A stretch of DNA of 64,000 nt from Planococcus citri (taxonomy: Eukaryota > Arthropoda > Insecta > Hemiptera > Pseudococcidae), in contig NC_088681.1 of the NCBI RefSeq assembly GCF_950023065.1, positions 58,066,836-58,130,835 on the forward strand. Direction: 5' to 3'. This document shows, one piece after another, positions 23,472-33,904 of this stretch. The position numbers and the translations under genes were made by a program. The notes under the pieces are model-generated. The model had not been told where the DNA came from. It did not search any database and saw nothing but the letters and a program-made list of their open reading frames with translations. The first letter of the stretch is position 1. Every line of letters begins with the position of its first letter.

Positions 23472-24460
23472 AAGTTTATTTCAACACTTATCATACGGCA
23501 ACCGACAAGAAAGCTTCAACCTTGTTGAACTCACTGTCACCGAAGATGTTCGCTTTGGTAAAGAATCTAGTCTTTCCAGACGACATTAAAACTGCATCCT
23601 ACGCTACCTTAAAAAAACTCATCGAAGAAAAGGTCTGCCCTAAACGACTGAAAATTCCAGCTCGACACGCATTCTTAAATCGCAAGCAACGTGAAGGTGA
23701 ATCTGTATCCGACTACATCACCGAGCTGCGAAAATTAGCTGTTGACTGTAAGTACGCCAACGAATTTTTAAACGAAATGCTACTCGATGTATTCGTCAGT
23801 GGACTACGTTCAAAACCTATCCTTGATCGTCTTTTCGAAGAAGATGATATTCCGCTTGACAAAACCTTGAGTATCGCTCAAGCGATTGAACGTGCGTTAG
23901 CTAGTACCAACGAAATTCTCTCACCGGCAGTATCCAATGCTCCAGTTCACAAGTTACAAAATCAAAACCAGAACCGCAGTCGTTTCAAGAAGAAAACTTA
24001 TTCGTCTGACAACGGTGGTCAATCTCAAGGCGCGACAACTACTCAGTGTATTCGTTGTGGTTTGAATAACCATACTGCGGCTAATTGTATGAAGAAGAAT
24101 TTACGTTGTAATTTCTGCAAGGCTCAAGGCCATGTCGCCGAAGTTTGTTTTAAAAAGAAACGCGCCGCTGAAACGAAACCAGTCGACGAGTCTACGAAAA
24201 CAAACGCCAACTCTAAACCGAAAGGTGTGAAATCTGTTTCAAAGTACAACGACGTTAGCGACGATGATGATTACAACGTTTTGACCTTACCTGTTCGAAC
24301 TGTCCATTCGTGCTCCGTGCAAGATGACGAGTCTCCAGTTATGATCAACGTTAAAATCAACGATAATCCAACCGAAATGGAAGTAGATTGCGGTAGTCTT
24401 CGTTCGATTATGAGTAAATCGATTTTCTGCAGTCTTGGTGGCAATTTATCTACGTTATAG
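23432..24460 (+). CDS. gag capsid/nucleocapsid and start of protease
   Basis: Open frame after the gag frameshift, with no initiating ATG at its head. The capsid-like part (SFENFISRLEVYF, then LLNSLSPKMF) matches the usual opening of arthropod gypsy Gag. Two CCHC zinc knuckles follow: C-X2-C-X4-H-X4-C at 24047-24088 and at 24107-24148. A Lys-rich linker leads to the aspartic protease, whose active site reads VDCGS (Asp at 24386-24388; Cys where Thr or Ser is usual). The frame stops at TAG 24458-24460, about 24 codons after the catalytic Asp, in the middle of the protease fold. The following pol entry is in the same frame with no other break. Confidence 0.85.
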   Translation, partial: PTCESFENFISRLEVYFNTYHTATDKKASTLLNSLSPKMFALVKNLVFPDDIKTASYATLKKLIEEKVCPKRLKIPARHAFLNRKQREGESVSDYITELRKLAVDCKYANEFLNEMLLDVFVSGLRSKPILDRLFEEDDIPLDKTLSIAQAIERALASTNEILSPAVSNAPVHKLQNQNQNRSRFKKKTYSSDNGGQSQGATTTQCIRCGLNNHTAANCMKKNLRCNFCKAQGHVAEVCFKKKRAAETKPVDESTKTNANSKPKGVKSVSKYNDVSDDDDYNVLTLPVRTVHSCSVQDDESPVMINVKINDNPTEMEVDCGSLRSIMSKSIFCSLGGNLSTL

Positions 24461-27412
24461 CCGACCAACGACGTTTTCAAAGACTATACCGGTCACGTCT
24501 TTCATCCAATCGGTGTAGCTCGTGTTCCAGTTAAATACAACGACAAATCTACGAAGCTGACTCTCCACGTTATCAACGAAAACTTACCTGCTCTTCTTGG
24601 TCGAGACGGTATGCGAGAGTTGGAAATTTATCTCAGCAATATTCATTCCGTTCAGCGCTCTGATCTACCTACACCAGTGGCCCAACGATTAGAAGCCCTG
24701 TTAGAAAAGTACTCATGCGTTTTTGAGCCTACCATCGGTGAAATTAAAGACCACGTCGAATCGTTACATTTCAAACCAGACGCTGAACCGAAATTCCTGA
24801 AAGCCCGACCTGTACCGATGGCTCTACGGTCCAAAATTGAGGATGAGTTAGATCGTTTAGTCGCCAACGGAGTTCTCGAAAAAGTTGAAACCAGCGAATG
24901 GGCTTCGCCGATCGTACCAGTCGTTAAAAAGAACGCTGTTCGCATTACAGGCGATTACAGTGGAACTGTTAATCCACAAATATTCATCGACCAATACCCG
25001 TTTCCTGGCTACGACGAAATCACAACACAAATGTCCATCGAAGAAGGCTCCGAAGTTCACTCGTCAGTACTCGATGTTTATTCGGCGTTCCTGCACATGC
25101 CAACTGACGAAAAGACAAGCGACGCTCTCGTTATCAACACGCACCGCGGACTTTATCGCCTAAAACGCATTTTCTTCGGCGTGGGTTCAGCTCCGGCAAA
25201 GTTCCAAAAATGGATGGATGGAAAATTCCGCCGTAAAGGTCGCGTAGTTGTGCACGACGATATTCATCTCTCAGCAGCCAGCATCGAAGAACATTTTCGT
25301 CTGTTGGAAGACACTCTTCGAATCTGCAAAGAAGCTAATTTACGCTTGAACTGTTCGAAATGCCGTTTCTTCGAACGCAAAGTAAAGTTTGTTGGATACA
25401 CGATCGACGCGAATGGAGTTCACGAGACTGACGATAAAGTTTTAGCAGTTCTCAACGTTCCTGCACCCACCAACCCAACGGAGGTGAAATCGTTTCTTGG
25501 TCTCGTCGGTTTTTACTCGAAGTTTGTCCCTCATCTGGCGACAATAGCAGCCCCATTACATCGTTTAACTCGTCAAAGCGAAGATTTCATCTGGACAGAT
25601 GAATGCGAACAAAGTTTCCAGCACGTCAAACAAGAAATCGCGTCAGAACGTGTACTCACTCGCTACGATCCGAAAAAACCAATCGTTTTGTCCGTCGACG
25701 CCAGTCCAGTTGGACTCGGTGCAGTAATCGCTCATTCTATTAACAGCGAAGAACATCCCATCGAATTCGCTTCACGTACGCTTACCGATACCGAGCGAAA
25801 GTATACCCAACTCGACAAAGAGGCACTTGCGATTAAATGGGCTGTCACGAAGTTTTTCAACTATCTGTACGGACAACGGTTCGTTTTATACACCGATTCA
25901 GAGCCCTTGACTCATATTTTTGGGCCTCACCGAAAGAAGTTGCCAGCGCTTAGCGCTACTCGTATGATGCATTACGCATTATACCTTCAACAGTTTGTTT
26001 TCGATATCAAGTACAGACGCTCAGAGAAGAACGGTAACGCCGATGCCCTCTCCAGATTACCTCTTCCTGCTTCATCCGATGATCTGTTCGCGAGCAAAGA
26101 CGACATCGCAGTTTTCCATGTCTCACAGATGGACAAATTACCTGTTACAAAACGCGAACTCGCAAAAGCTACGGTTAAAGATCCGGAAACACGTTCCATT
26201 CTCGATGGTCTACGCGCAGGAAAAATCTATAATTCGCCTTACACCTGTGAAGGTGACGTTTTATTCATGGGTATGCGCGTCTACGTTCCGTCTGCTCTAC
26301 GCTCATCGGTTCTTCAAGAACTTCATAAAGGCCACATCGGCGCATCGAAAATGAAATCGCTTGCTCGATCACACGTATATTGGCCTAAAATCGACAAAGA
26401 CATCGAAAACATCACAAAGAAATGTCAATCTTGCGTCGAAAACGCAAGTGACCCAAAGAAGACTTCTCATTATTCGTGGGAACCAGCGTCCGCGCCTATG
26501 GAGCGCGTTCATATTGATTTTGCGACCATCAACGGTAAAATTTTATTTTTGATCGTTGATGCATTCTCGAAGTGGGTCGAAGTGGATATCGTCCCCTCTA
26601 CGTCATCGAAGTCTGCAATATCAAGCTTGGAATCATTTTTCACCACGTTTGGTATTGCTCAAACAGTAGTTTCCGATAACGGAACGGCGTTCACCAGCTC
26701 AGAATTCAAAGAATTCGCAGAGAATGTCGGTTTCTGCCATAAAACGAGTGCTCCGTTTCACCCAGCAACCAATGGCCAAGTCGAACGTTTTGTGGCCACT
26801 GTAAAAAATTCGTTGAAAAGGTTGCCTGGCACCGATTTGCAGCAGAAGCTGAACGAAGCGTTATTTGCGATCCGCCGAGCTCCGCATACGACAACGGGAA
26901 TTTCTCCAGCCAAACGTTTCTTGGGCCGTGAGCTAAATTCTCCGTTAAATTTATCCGCCGTTGCCAAGGCAAAGTCGAAGCCAACGCCGATCTCTCGACC
27001 TCCAGTCTCGTTTTCCGAGGGGGAAAGAGTAGCGGCTCGTAATTATTCTCGTCACCAAGGGAAAAAGTGGCTGATTGGGAAAATTGTCAGTAAAGACGGT
27101 GAAGTTAATTACACGGTATCAGTTAACGATTCGCTTCATCGATTTCATGTCGACCAACTGAGAAAGATCGATCAAAACATATCGCCGACTGGAATCGTTC
27201 CTATATTTTTCCCAGCTGAACGAAGCGAGTCGCCGGAACCTCCACAAGATCCAGGAGAATCGCCGGTACCTCAGCGAGAACCTAGAGAACCGCCAAAATC
27301 GCCACCGCCTGTCGTCAGAAGATCAAAGCCGTCTGTCGTCAGAAAATCGAAGCCGCCTGTCATCAGGAAATCATCGCGATCTCGACGCCAGCCTAATCGA
27401 TTAAACCTCTAG
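24461..27412 (+). CDS. pol: rest of protease, RT, RNase H, integrase
   Basis: Directly continues the frame of gag-protease after a single TAG; the first in-frame ATG is at 24611. RT spans about 24780-25400, with LDVYSAF (first Asp), the RIFFGVGSAPAKFQ block and a catalytic VHDD (25250-25261), where gypsy elements usually have YxDD or FxDD. RNase H spans about 25680-26030 (SVDAS, DKEALA, YTDSE). Integrase has an HHCC zinc-binding domain (about 26325-26430), then catalytic Asp in HIDF, Asp in SDNG and Glu in NGQVER, with 35 residues between the last two. A C-terminal module (WLIGKIVSKDG, RFHVDQLR) and a proline- and basic-rich tail of repeated SKPxVxRKS end the protein at TAG 27410-27412. There is no env. 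Confidence 0.93.
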   Translation, partial: PTNDVFKDYTGHVFHPIGVARVPVKYNDKSTKLTLHVINENLPALLGRDGMRELEIYLSNIHSVQRSDLPTPVAQRLEALLEKYSCVFEPTIGEIKDHVESLHFKPDAEPKFLKARPVPMALRSKIEDELDRLVANGVLEKVETSEWASPIVPVVKKNAVRITGDYSGTVNPQIFIDQYPFPGYDEITTQMSIEEGSEVHSSVLDVYSAFLHMPTDEKTSDALVINTHRGLYRLKRIFFGVGSAPAKFQKWMDGKFRRKGRVVVHDDIHLSAASIEEHFRLLEDTLRICKEANLRLNCSKCRFFERKVKFVGYTIDANGVHETDDKVLAVLNVPAPTNPTEVKSFLGLVGFYSKFVPHLATIAAPLHRLTRQSEDFIWTDECEQSFQHVKQEIASERVLTRYDPKKPIVLSVDASPVGLGAVIAHSINSEEHPIEFASRTLTDTERKYTQLDKEALAIKWAVTKFFNYLYGQRFVLYTDSEPLTHIFGPHRKKLPALSATRMMHYALYLQQFVFDIKYRRSEKNGNADALSRLPLPASSDDLFASKDDIAVFHVSQMDKLPVTKRELAKATVKDPETRSILDGLRAGKIYNSPYTCEGDVLFMGMRVYVPSALRSSVLQELHKGHIGASKMKSLARSHVYWPKIDKDIENITKKCQSCVENASDPKKTSHYSWEPASAPMERVHIDFATINGKILFLIVDAFSKWVEVDIVPSTSSKSAISSLESFFTTFGIAQTVVSDNGTAFTSSEFKEFAENVGFCHKTSAPFHPATNGQVERFVATVKNSLKRLPGTDLQQKLNEALFAIRRAPHTTTGISPAKRFLGRELNSPLNLSAVAKAKSKPTPISRPPVSFSEGERVAARNYSRHQGKKWLIGKIVSKDGEVNYTVSVNDSLHRFHVDQLRKIDQNISPTGIVPIFFPAERSESPEPPQDPGESPVPQREPREPPKSPPPVVRRSKPSVVRKSKPPVIRKSSRSRRQPNRLNL

Positions 27413-27417
27413 TTCTC

Positions 27418-27430
27418 AAGAGGGGGAAGA
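27418..27430 (+). promoter_or_regulatory. Polypurine tract
   Basis: AAGAGGGGGAAGA abuts the 3' LTR and is the expected plus-strand primer for the retrotransposon. Confidence 0.9.
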
Positions 27431-27621
27431 TGTGATAGCGCATTTAGGCGCTATTCGTTACGGCAACACTGCCGTACCTCGTTATCGTCAGTTTTAGATG
27501 ATATTTCATCAGATTATGTTTACGTTCGAGTAGTTAGAATATACGAATGCGTTCGCGTGTTATTTTATTAATTTTAATAATAAATATGATTATTTACGAC
27601 GATCTTTATTGAGTTATAATA
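27431..27621 (+). repeat. 3' LTR (intact, 191 bp)
   Basis: Starts TGTGATAGCG and ends TTATAATA, followed by the GGGTA target duplicate at 27622-27626. It holds the empty target site for the MITE found in the 5' LTR. Confidence 0.95.
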
Positions 27622-27984
27622 GGGTATTTTGGAATTTTTTGGTGATTTTTTTTCATGTATTTTGTATGTTTTTATTTGGTATTAATTTTTGTGTTTTTAT
27701 TTTACAGGTAAGTGATCCAAACTCATTTTGAAGTAATCATCGAAATTCATCAGCGAGTAAGTGAATCAATTTTAGAATTTTGTTTCTCATTGAGCTTGAA
27801 GCATGAAGGGAAAAATGCCAATAATTTTTGGACTGCATTTTTCTCGTGCGAGATAAATTTGAGTAGAGTGAAGAAAAATTAGCTTTATTGTTGTAAAAAA
27901 TTGATCACCAGAGTTGCACAATTGACAAATGATTGAAAATGCAAATGGACAAAAAATCAAATTCAATACTGTCTTAGGGGAAAA

Positions 27985-30000
27985 TAGGGGGAAAGATTAG
28001 ATCTGATTCGATCTGAACAGATCTAATCTGATCAAAACGCTGATCTGGTTACATCTTGCCAGACCAAATCATATCTCAGGAGTATGCAGATCTGATCGAA
28101 TTGAAAATGTTGCATTCAATTTTATTAACTTATAGAGTGGGTCACGAAAAAAAAAAGTGTTGAAAGATTTTGATCAAATCTGGCGAAGACCTTCAATTTT
28201 GAGTTTATAGAAGTTACTCAAAAAAAATGTTTAGCTTCAAAGGTGCCCCTGGAAGTACCTTTAGGGGTCCTCAAATTGGAGACATTTCAAAAAAAAAATA
28301 GTGTTTTTTTCGATCTAGCCTTTACTCAACTTGTTTTGAGAAAAATGGCCCCAGTTCCAAAAGATGGTATCATTATTTGAGATTCTGCGTCGAGCTAGGA
28401 TATTACCATCAACATCCAAGACCGTTTTTTGGGTTCCACTGGGTGGTTAAAAATTTAGAAATCGCTCATTTTGGGATAAATTTACGTTTTGAAATTTTTT
28501 TCTTCTCGGATATCTCGCATTAATCACGCCAAAAGGTTGAAAGATATATTTTTTCTTCTCAGATATAATTTTTCAATCCAGGGAAATATTTTGGAACGCA
28601 GTCGTGCCAATGTTTCTGTCATTATAACCAATTTTTAAAAAAGAAGAAAAACAGCTAAAAACTTATAAATTTTTTTCGATTACTTGAAATTGGCAATAGT
28701 GACTCAGAAATTGGCATCACTGTATTCCAAAATATTTCTCTAATAATTTCAGAAATTACATTTTTCGATGTTTTGGCAAAATTACTTGCATAATGCGAAA
28801 TCTTTGGGAATAACAAATTTTTAAAATATGAATTTAAGTACCTAAAATAAGTAATTTGCAAATTTTCAACCGCTCAGTAGAACCGTAAAAGTGGTGTTGG
28901 ATTTTGATCACAATGGCTTAGGTCGATGCAGAATCTCAAATTTTATTGTATCTTTTGGAATGACGTGTCATTTTTTCCGAAATAGGTTGGGTAGTGTCGT
29001 TATATGTGTAGAGCGAAAAAAACCATTATTTTTTTTTCGTAAATATGTACATCTTGAAGGGCTCATACTTTCCCCCAAGGGGCACTTCCGCATATTAATT
29101 TTTTTGTGCGTGACTTTCAACTCAAAATAAAGGTCTCCATTGAATTTGATAAAAATCCATCAACATTTTTTTTTCACGATCCACCGTAAAATTAAATGGG
29201 GCATTTTTGTTTAGACCAGATCAGCACATTATTAAGATCTAATTCGGTGTGACCAGATATAACCAGATCAGAGTTTTGATCGGATGTGATCTGTTCAGAA
29301 TTTATCCACATCTAATTCGTTCAAGACTTTAAGCCGATCAGATCAAATGAAATGCACAGAATGCCTGGAAATGATATGATCAAGCAGGTCTGATTGAGTT
29401 TATTCTGCAGACCCAATAATATGTGTTTAAAAATTCCATCTTATCGGATCTGATTATACAATCTTACATATTAATTGGGTCCAGAGAACGTTTGGATCGG
29501 ATCTAATCTGATCGAACAAGTCTATAATAAGATTATTTAATCAGATCTAATCTGTTCAAAACTTTGATCTGATCACCTGATCGGATCTGGTTAAATGTGT
29601 TCTGATCAAATTAAATCCAGAGAGTGTCCAAATCTGATTCAATCAGACAGATCAGATTTGGTTAATTCAGATCTAATTTGTTGAAAATGTTCATCTGATC
29701 AGATCAGATCTGATTAGATAAAATAGGGGTGCACAGAATGTCCCGATCTGTCCTGATCTAGGTACTAATCTGATTTTGATGAAACAGATCTGATTTTATT
29801 AATGCAGATCCAATCTGTTCGAAACTTTTATCTGATCAAATTGAATTCAGGGAATAGTCAGATCTCATCTGATCTGATCGGATCAAATAAGTTTGATTAG
29901 ATTTATTCTTATCTAATCCGTTCAGAACTGTGATCCCATCACTCTCATCAGATATAATTTAATCTTAATCTTGCCAACTAAAATTGTATTCAGGGATCAG
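27985..30000. repeat. GATC-saturated degenerate satellite, block 2
   Basis: Same vocabulary as 17515-19560: GATCAGATC, GATCTGATTAGAT, CTGTTCAAAACTTTGATCTG and CAGGGAAT. Interrupted by a foldback element at 28137-29185. Together the two blocks sit either side of the gypsy insertion region, which itself is not GATC-rich. Confidence 0.8.
28137..29185. mobile_element. About 1.05-kb foldback element
   Basis: Imperfect inverted halves: GGGTCACGAAAAAAAA at the left and TTTTTTCACGATCCAC at the right. These are followed inward by matching inverted text (GGAGACC/GGTCTCC-like blocks, TTTTGAGTT, GGGGCAC, GATTCTGCGTCGA against TCGATGCAGAATC, and GGTTCTACTGAGCGG against CCACTGGGTGG-like text), meeting near 28650. 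No transposase. Right-hand halves of the same family recur at about 36060-36580 and 46970-47080. It lies within satellite, and I could not fix a target duplication. Confidence 0.65.
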
Positions 30001-31612
30001 GGAATCATTTGATTGTAATAAAATCGACAAGAAGTCGTGGATTTTAAATGTCCAATTTGACTACCACTGATATTTTTAAAATTTCACTTTTGATGCAAAA
30101 TATAAAAACTCATGAGCTTTTTATGGCAAATTCCTTACTGACAGATGAAGCTGAAAAGTGCAACCTTCGATAGGTAACAAAAACAAAGTAAAATTTTCAC
30201 ACAGATTTATCATCAATATTTTTACTGTGATTTTGATCATGATTTTCTTGATAATGAAACCATAAAAGCTACACAAAAACGATAAGTAAGTCTAAAATTG
30301 ATAACCATTTTGTTTAATATCGTTCGTTTTTTGAAAATTTAAAAATTGACGCAGTAAAAATACGTTGCCATATCACAGCACTTTCCGATAAGATTGATCA
30401 GTTTACTTACAAGTTTGAAATTTCACCTGGTTTATGTATAATTTTTTTTTTTCACAAAATATTACGAGTATCTTACCTAAGTACATACATATATGGATGA
30501 GAAACTTCTAAAAAGTAGTTATGGTGTTTTAAGTATGGCTACTGAATTTGTATCAGAATTCACGTTTATTGTAGGTACATAGATAAAGATTACCTACATT
30601 TAGTACCTTATTAATATTTTTGAAATTTTCAAAAACAAACCATGAGAATTTCTAGTCCAATATTGACTTTTTAATTTATTTTACTTAATTAATCTATTTT
30701 TCACAAGCAAAAATTCTATTGAATTTTCATCTCAAATTAGGTATCCATTTTAGTTTTTGATTTTCAAAATTCACTTCTAATTCGTTTATTTTTATTTTTT
30801 ATTTTTTTTTTTAGTTACTTTTGCTCAATTCATTATAACCATTAGTTGGATCATTTGATTCACCTACTGAGATTTTCATTTTTCTCAAATAAGGTAGGTA
30901 ATTTATTGTGTATTAAATTGCAGTAAGTACTGTTACTTAAAGTATCCCCGCCACCTTATGATAAAAAATTGTTCCATAATAGTTCGATTAAATGGATTGC
31001 TTAAATGAAGTAATTTGAGATTAAATTAATCTGTCATCCCCATTTCCACCACCTTTGAAATGTACCTATTGCGTACGGAACTTTTCATAACTTCTTGAAA
31101 CGAAGTCTGGTATCTGCAAAAATCACATTTTCATCATAAAAAATTCAGACTAAATAATTTAATTCTATCATTTTTATCAATTTTCGTACAATTTTGGCGG
31201 AAATACTATGATGTAATAATGAAGCTTTTGAGAACCTTGGCCGAAATAACTCACCAATGCATAAGATTGCATTGTTTCCCAAGACTTTTCAAATTTTTCC
31301 TTCTCAACTCTGCGTTTGGTAAAATATTTTTTCTGCGGGGAGGGAGAGGCGCGGAAGCATCGAATGCACTTTTTAACGTTTTTAATTTGCATTTCTTTAT
31401 TGACGAATTATTATTATTATTAAAAATTTTTGCCAGTTGGAAACACCGACCAGGTATTTAATTTTTTTTCTCAAGAGTCAAAAAAGTAATTAAATACTTT
31501 TTATACTTTGTATAATACATATTTATCGAGTTTGGAAGCCTAAACACTTTTTATTAAAAACTCTACATTCCAATGGGAAATGGAAAATTTGAAGAATAAT
31601 ATTGTATAAATA
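30001..31612. other. No gene recognised
   Basis: AT-rich single-copy-looking sequence with short TACCTAC and GTAC microsatellite bits. Two short ORFs at 31177-31461 on opposite strands overlap and have no domain. Confidence 0.4.
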
Positions 31613-31614
31613 TA

Positions 31615-31855
31615 CTCTCTAAATTTAAAGCAGTCAAATTTCACTACTTAGCAGTCACGACATTTTGCCTTTTTAAAGCAGTAGTTTTTTTTACTGCAAA
31701 ACAGTGAAAAATTACTGAATTGGTCAGTCAAAATGATTTTTTACTGACCAATTCAGTAATTTTTCACTGTTTTGCAGTAAAAAAAACTACTGCTTTAAAA
31801 AGGCAAAATGTCGTGACTGCTAAGCAGTGAAATTGACTGTTTCAAATTTAGAGAG
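31615..31855. mobile_element. 241-bp snapback MITE, TA target (Tc1/mariner-like)
   Basis: An almost perfect palindrome: the outer ends CTCTCTAAATTT and AAATTTAGAGAG are inverted, and the arms stay complementary nearly to a centre of about 14 bases near 31735. Flanked by TA at 31613-31614 and 31856-31857. The outermost 40 bases carry a few mismatches, while the inner arms (for example ACTGAATTGGTCAGT) are exact. A transcript would make a hairpin of about 110 bp. Confidence 0.88.
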
Positions 31856-31964
31856 TAGGTACCTAAAATAACCTATGTATGTATATTATGGTCAACTTGA
31901 AAATAGTGAAAACCGATTTAAAATTTATATAAAAAACATAGTGTTACTTACTTTTTAAAACGCA

Positions 31965-32192
31965 TTAGAGAAGAATAAATAACAAGAACAAAATAGGCCA
32001 CAAAAACCATGTGAGAGGAAAAAAAGGAAACAATATCAACCATACCCAGAAGACCACGACTTTCAAAAAAAAATAAACAGCTCCCAAAATCAGCCATATT
32101 CCATAACCAATATGATGATGAAATGCAGCAACAGTAGTAAAAATACTACATAAGGAAACCAAAAAACACGTCAAAAGTCCTAAGACACGCAT
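31965..32192 (-). CDS. Small secreted hydrophobic peptide, family A copy 1 (divergent)
   Basis: 75 residues, starting MRVLGLLTCFLVSLCSIFTT. The first 22 or so form a signal peptide ending near TVAA. The mature part is almost wholly hydrophobic and unusually rich in Trp and Phe, with an FPLTWFLWPILFLL segment that aligns with the LPPLTTFLAFALLPLL core of the other copies. A splice donor GTAAGTAA lies 12 bases after the stop. A TATA-like CTATAAAAACTG lies about 110 bp upstream (near 32305). It is the most diverged family member and lies at the end of the cluster. Function unknown. No terminal exon was found for it. Confidence 0.6.
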   Translation of the reverse strand: MRVLGLLTCFLVSLCSIFTTVAAFHHHIGYGIWLILGAVYFFLKVVVFWVWLILFPFFPLTWFLWPILFLLFILL

Positions 32193-33160
32193 TTTGATTT
32201 CTTTTAATTCTAGACTTTATACCTACTAAGGCAAAATAAACCACGAAGCAGAAGTACGCGTATAAATTTAAAAATGATTTCAAAAATTGAAAGTGCAGTC
32301 AGTTTTTATAGTCTTTATTGTGAAATTATTTCAGTCGGAGGTGGTCGAAAAATCGTAGGGGTTCGAACGACGATTACAAAAATATTCAAACTTTTCCTGT
32401 TGATAAGTTCCTCTATCTACGGTATCCAGTGTTACTCGAGCTGATTTTCTTTTGACTTCCCCAGTTGGAAATATCCCGATTGAAATATTTTCCATTGCCA
32501 CATGCAGCTTGTATTTACTTCACGCGTAATACTGCGATGATCGGGTATCGCGAGCAGTAGGAGGGCCGAGGGTAGCCAGAAGGGGGCACATCATGTAGAG
32601 TAAGAGTATTTTTCAGAATTTTCACTGATAATGAGTTGGAGGTACATTATGGTAATGTTTCACGGTGTCAAGTTTCGATTAAAGTAAAATTAAGACTACC
32701 TATTCGCTTAATTTGTTAGATGACGAGTGAAGAAAAAATGCGAAAGAAAAAAATCTCGTGTTTTTCTGATTCAACAGACAACCATGTTTTGAGGTATGTT
32801 ACGTATATTTTTAAAATTGAAACTAAGGTAACTTTAAAAATGTATTGTTCCTGGAAATGATGTGAAAGTGATTTAAAATTTTAAAATTTTTTAAAAACGT
32901 TTTTAAAATGGTGTAAAGACTCCTCTGATTGAAAATTTTTACATCACAAACATTTTTGCTTTGAAAATTTCCCTCTGCATTCAAAAAATGAATTTTTTGT
33001 TTCAAAAACATGGAGTTTTTACACATTTTTGTATAATAAGAATCACTCTCATTACATCAATGACGTAGATTGAGCATGATGCCCCCCCCCATTCCTCTTC
33101 AAAGCACGTTTTTGTGTGTGATAAGAGATAGTGATAAGAAAAAAAAAAAACAGATACGAG
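32193..33160. other. Promoter side of copy 1; otherwise no gene seen
   Basis: Contains the TATA-like element of copy 1 near 32305. The rest has no recognisable gene. The conserved 20-bp upstream block of the other copies was not found here. Confidence 0.4.
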
Positions 33161-33164
33161 AAAA

Positions 33165-33343
33165 ATATTTGCTAACATAATTTATTGCAGTTTCAATTAC
33201 AGAATAAAAATATTTCAATAGATTAAAGTAATTTAAAAAGAAATTAAATTCATTAGAAATGTGCACTTAGTTCCAATTTCCACCACCTTTATATGAATAG
33301 ATCGCCGAGGAAGTTTTGTAGTTTCATGACCAATGTTCACCAT
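33165..33343 (-). other. Family A terminal exon (3' UTR), first copy
   Basis: Homologous to 41675-41874. On the minus strand it begins after an acceptor (TTTTTTACAG) at 33344 with ATGGTGAACATTGGTCATGA, and ends after an AATAAA signal (33181-33186). It could be the last exon of copy 2, giving an intron of about 560 bp (33344-33903). A short ORF starts at the first base of the exon, but it differs from its homologue by amino-acid-changing substitutions and an indel, so I read the exon as untranslated. Confidence 0.6.
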
Positions 33344-33904
33344 CTGTAAAAAATTATATACTTTATAAAAAATTACTTGAGATTCTAATTCACGTGCAAA
33401 ATTTAAAAATTCATGTTTGATTTCGTTGTTTTGAGACTTTGATTTATTCAAATTTTTGTTAATTTTTTCCAACTCCGAGGGCGTTGCCGGGAAATAGCAT
33501 AGAAGATGGGATGGTGGGAGGATTATTTTAAAAAATTTTAATGCAAAAATGATTCTCCAATTGAAGCAGTTTAGACTATTTTTGTTTCTTTTTATATATT
33601 TTTTTTTCATTGTAAAAATGCAGTTGGTTTCTTTCTGAAGCTCTGATTTAGGGATATTTTCAACAAAATTTTGAAAAGCTCAACTTTATTGCACAAGTTC
33701 TTTCTTTCTTTCTTTTTTTTTTTTTTGAAAAACCTCACAAAGGGCAGTTTTGGACAATGAATTAAATTAATGAAAAATCTCCGAAATGTTTATGAAATTT
33801 TATTCAGTTCAAGTAAAAATGTGAAATTATAATAATTTTCAGTGATTTCGGCCTACTCAAATTCTAATAATGTATTTATTCACTTCGCAGTGGTGTTACT
33901 TACT

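Larger units (their letters stand above)
22836..27621 (+). mobile_element. Ty3/gypsy LTR retrotransposon, full length, no env
   Basis: Complete element. GGGTA is duplicated at 22831-22835 and 27622-27626 as the 5-bp target site. LTRs of 191 bp (excluding a MITE in the 5' copy) begin TGTGATAGCG. A primer site follows the 5' LTR and a purine tract precedes the 3' LTR. Inside are gag with two zinc knuckles, an aspartic protease, RT, RNase H and a D,D35E integrase, in the order typical of Ty3/gypsy. No envelope-like ORF lies after integrase. The LTRs look identical, so insertion is recent. One frameshift in the gag N-terminal part and one TAG in the protease make this copy unable to code for the full polyprotein as it stands. 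Confidence 0.97.

Noticed and set aside
24458..24460. TAG as a programmed gag-pol readthrough stop
   Set aside because: It lies inside the protease domain shortly after the catalytic Asp, not at a domain boundary, so a nonsense mutation is more likely.
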